From assembly GCF_003008615.1 (NCBI RefSeq), contig NZ_CP027657.1:3348001-3412000 (forward strand): 64,000 nucleotides of DNA, read 5' to 3'. A program made the translations under genes and the position numbers. Positions 63,399 through 64,000 of the stretch are shown here, one piece after another. How positions within the stretch are numbered: position 1 is the stretch's first letter; the number at the start of each line of letters is the position of its first letter. The stretch is from Pseudomonas mendocina (lineage in GTDB: Bacteria > Pseudomonadota > Gammaproteobacteria > Pseudomonadales > Pseudomonadaceae). Below the pieces are notes generated by a model. That model saw only the letters and a program-made list of their open reading frames with translations. It was not told the origin of the DNA and did no database searches.

Positions 63399-64000
63399 AT
63401 GGCTGTTGGTCTTGGCCCGCTGTCTACCCTGCACCCTGTTCCTGGTTTCGAACTGGGCATCGCTTCGGCCGGCATCAAGCGCCCCGGGCGCAAGGATGTG
63501 GTGGTGATGCGCTGTGCCGAGGGCTCGCGCATTGCCGGGGTGACCACGACCAATGCCTTCTGCGCCGCGCCGGTACTGATTACCCGTGAGCGCCTCGGTG
63601 GCGAAGTGCGTTATCTGCTGACCAATACCGGCAATGCCAACGCCGGCACCGGTGCTGATGGCCTGGCACGCGCCCGTCGTTCCTGCGCGCGCCTGGCGGA
63701 ACTGACTGGGGTGGCGGAGAGCGCCGTACTGCCGTTTTCCACCGGTGTGATCGGCGAACCGTTGCCAGTAGAGAAAATCGAATCTGCCCTGCAGGCCGCC
63801 CTGGATGACCTCAAGGCCGACAACTGGGAAGCCGCAGCCACCGGCATCATGACCACCGATACCCTGCCCAAGGGTGCCAGTCGTCAGTTCCAGCACGATG
63901 GCGTGACCGTCACCGTAACCGGTATCAGTAAGGGCGCCGGGATGATCCGTCCGAACATGGCCACCATGCTCGGCTACATCGCCACCGACGCCAAGGTCGC
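63399..64000 (+). CDS. argJ: Bifunctional glutamate N-acetyltransferase/acetylornithine acetyltransferase, 3' end outside window
   Basis: About 200 N-terminal residues are visible from ATG 63399, with GAAGGAG upstream. ArgJ recycles the acetyl group in arginine synthesis. [30 protein letters not shown] and TTDTLPKGA are family blocks. The autocleavage region [21 protein letters not shown] is present, with the Thr of MATML as the expected nucleophile of the beta chain. The gene continues past the right edge. Confidence 0.95.
   Translation, partial: MAVGLGPLSTLHPVPGFELGIASAGIKRPGRKDVVVMRCAEGSRIAGVTTTNAFCAAPVLITRERLGGEVRYLLTNTGNANAGTGADGLARARRSCARLAELTGVAESAVLPFSTGVIGEPLPVEKIESALQAALDDLKADNWEAAATGIMTTDTLPKGASRQFQHDGVTVTVTGISKGAGMIRPNMATMLGYIATDAKV

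Overview
The window is a stretch of Pseudomonas-type chromosome: GC-rich, dense, and made up almost wholly of core genes in orders familiar from P. aeruginosa. Several features fit that genus: a long tryptophanyl-tRNA synthetase with an extra C-terminal domain, a three-gene cytochrome bc1 operon followed by sspAB, a complete mraZ-to-lpxC division and cell-wall cluster, and GTGCGC-type palindromic intergenic repeats. The species cannot be fixed by eye; something in the P. mendocina/P. oleovorans area is a guess.

Left part (1-10 kb). A leftward group encodes a MORN-repeat/C13-protease lipoprotein, an atypical short-chain dehydrogenase, a small acidic-tailed protein and a methyltransferase cut by the window edge. 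It is followed by a MaoC-type hydratase, an LrgA/LrgB pair, a Lon-substrate-binding-domain protein, a fused DedA-PAP2 membrane protein coupled to a 3-methyladenine glycosylase, an LCMT-like methyltransferase and an alpha/beta hydrolase with a possible degenerate PilZ tail.

10-20.5 kb. proA-nadD-rsfS-rlmH-mrdA-rodA-mltB-rlpA-dacC-(DUF493)-lipB, all rightward. This joins proline and NAD synthesis and ribosome maturation to the elongasome (PBP2/RodA), peptidoglycan trimming enzymes and lipoate transfer. lipA, which normally follows lipB in this genus, is absent; the next genes belong to a block that is distant in P. aeruginosa. A rearrangement junction therefore probably lies near 20.5-20.6 kb.

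20.6-31.8 kb. zapG-like gene, small hydrolase, trpS, zapE, then a 1,291-bp IS481-family element that has split a GTGCGC palindrome and left a 5-bp target duplication. After it come a secreted conserved protein, an AraC-type regulator, an acyl-CoA dehydrogenase, an aldo-keto reductase and rplM-rpsI.

31.8-40.6 kb. petABC (bc1 complex), sspA-sspB, then leftward lpoA-yraN-diaA-dolP, divergent from rsmI, and the RNase P RNA gene rnpB.

40.8-64 kb. The mraZ promoter with four 10-bp-spaced GTGG boxes drives mraZ-rsmH-ftsL-ftsI-murE-murF-mraY-murD-ftsW-murG-murC-ddlB-ftsQ-ftsA-ftsZ-lpxC, mostly with overlapping stop and start codons. dciA (leftward), an M23 peptidase, secA and the start of argJ follow.

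No CRISPR array, tRNA, rRNA, prophage or toxin/defence island was seen. I found no convincing new multi-gene system. The most unusual items are the MORN-C13 lipoprotein, the hydrolase with the PilZ-like tail, the lipB/lipA break, a 139-bp nested palindrome, the doubled ends of the IS and an A9 tract inside rlpA.
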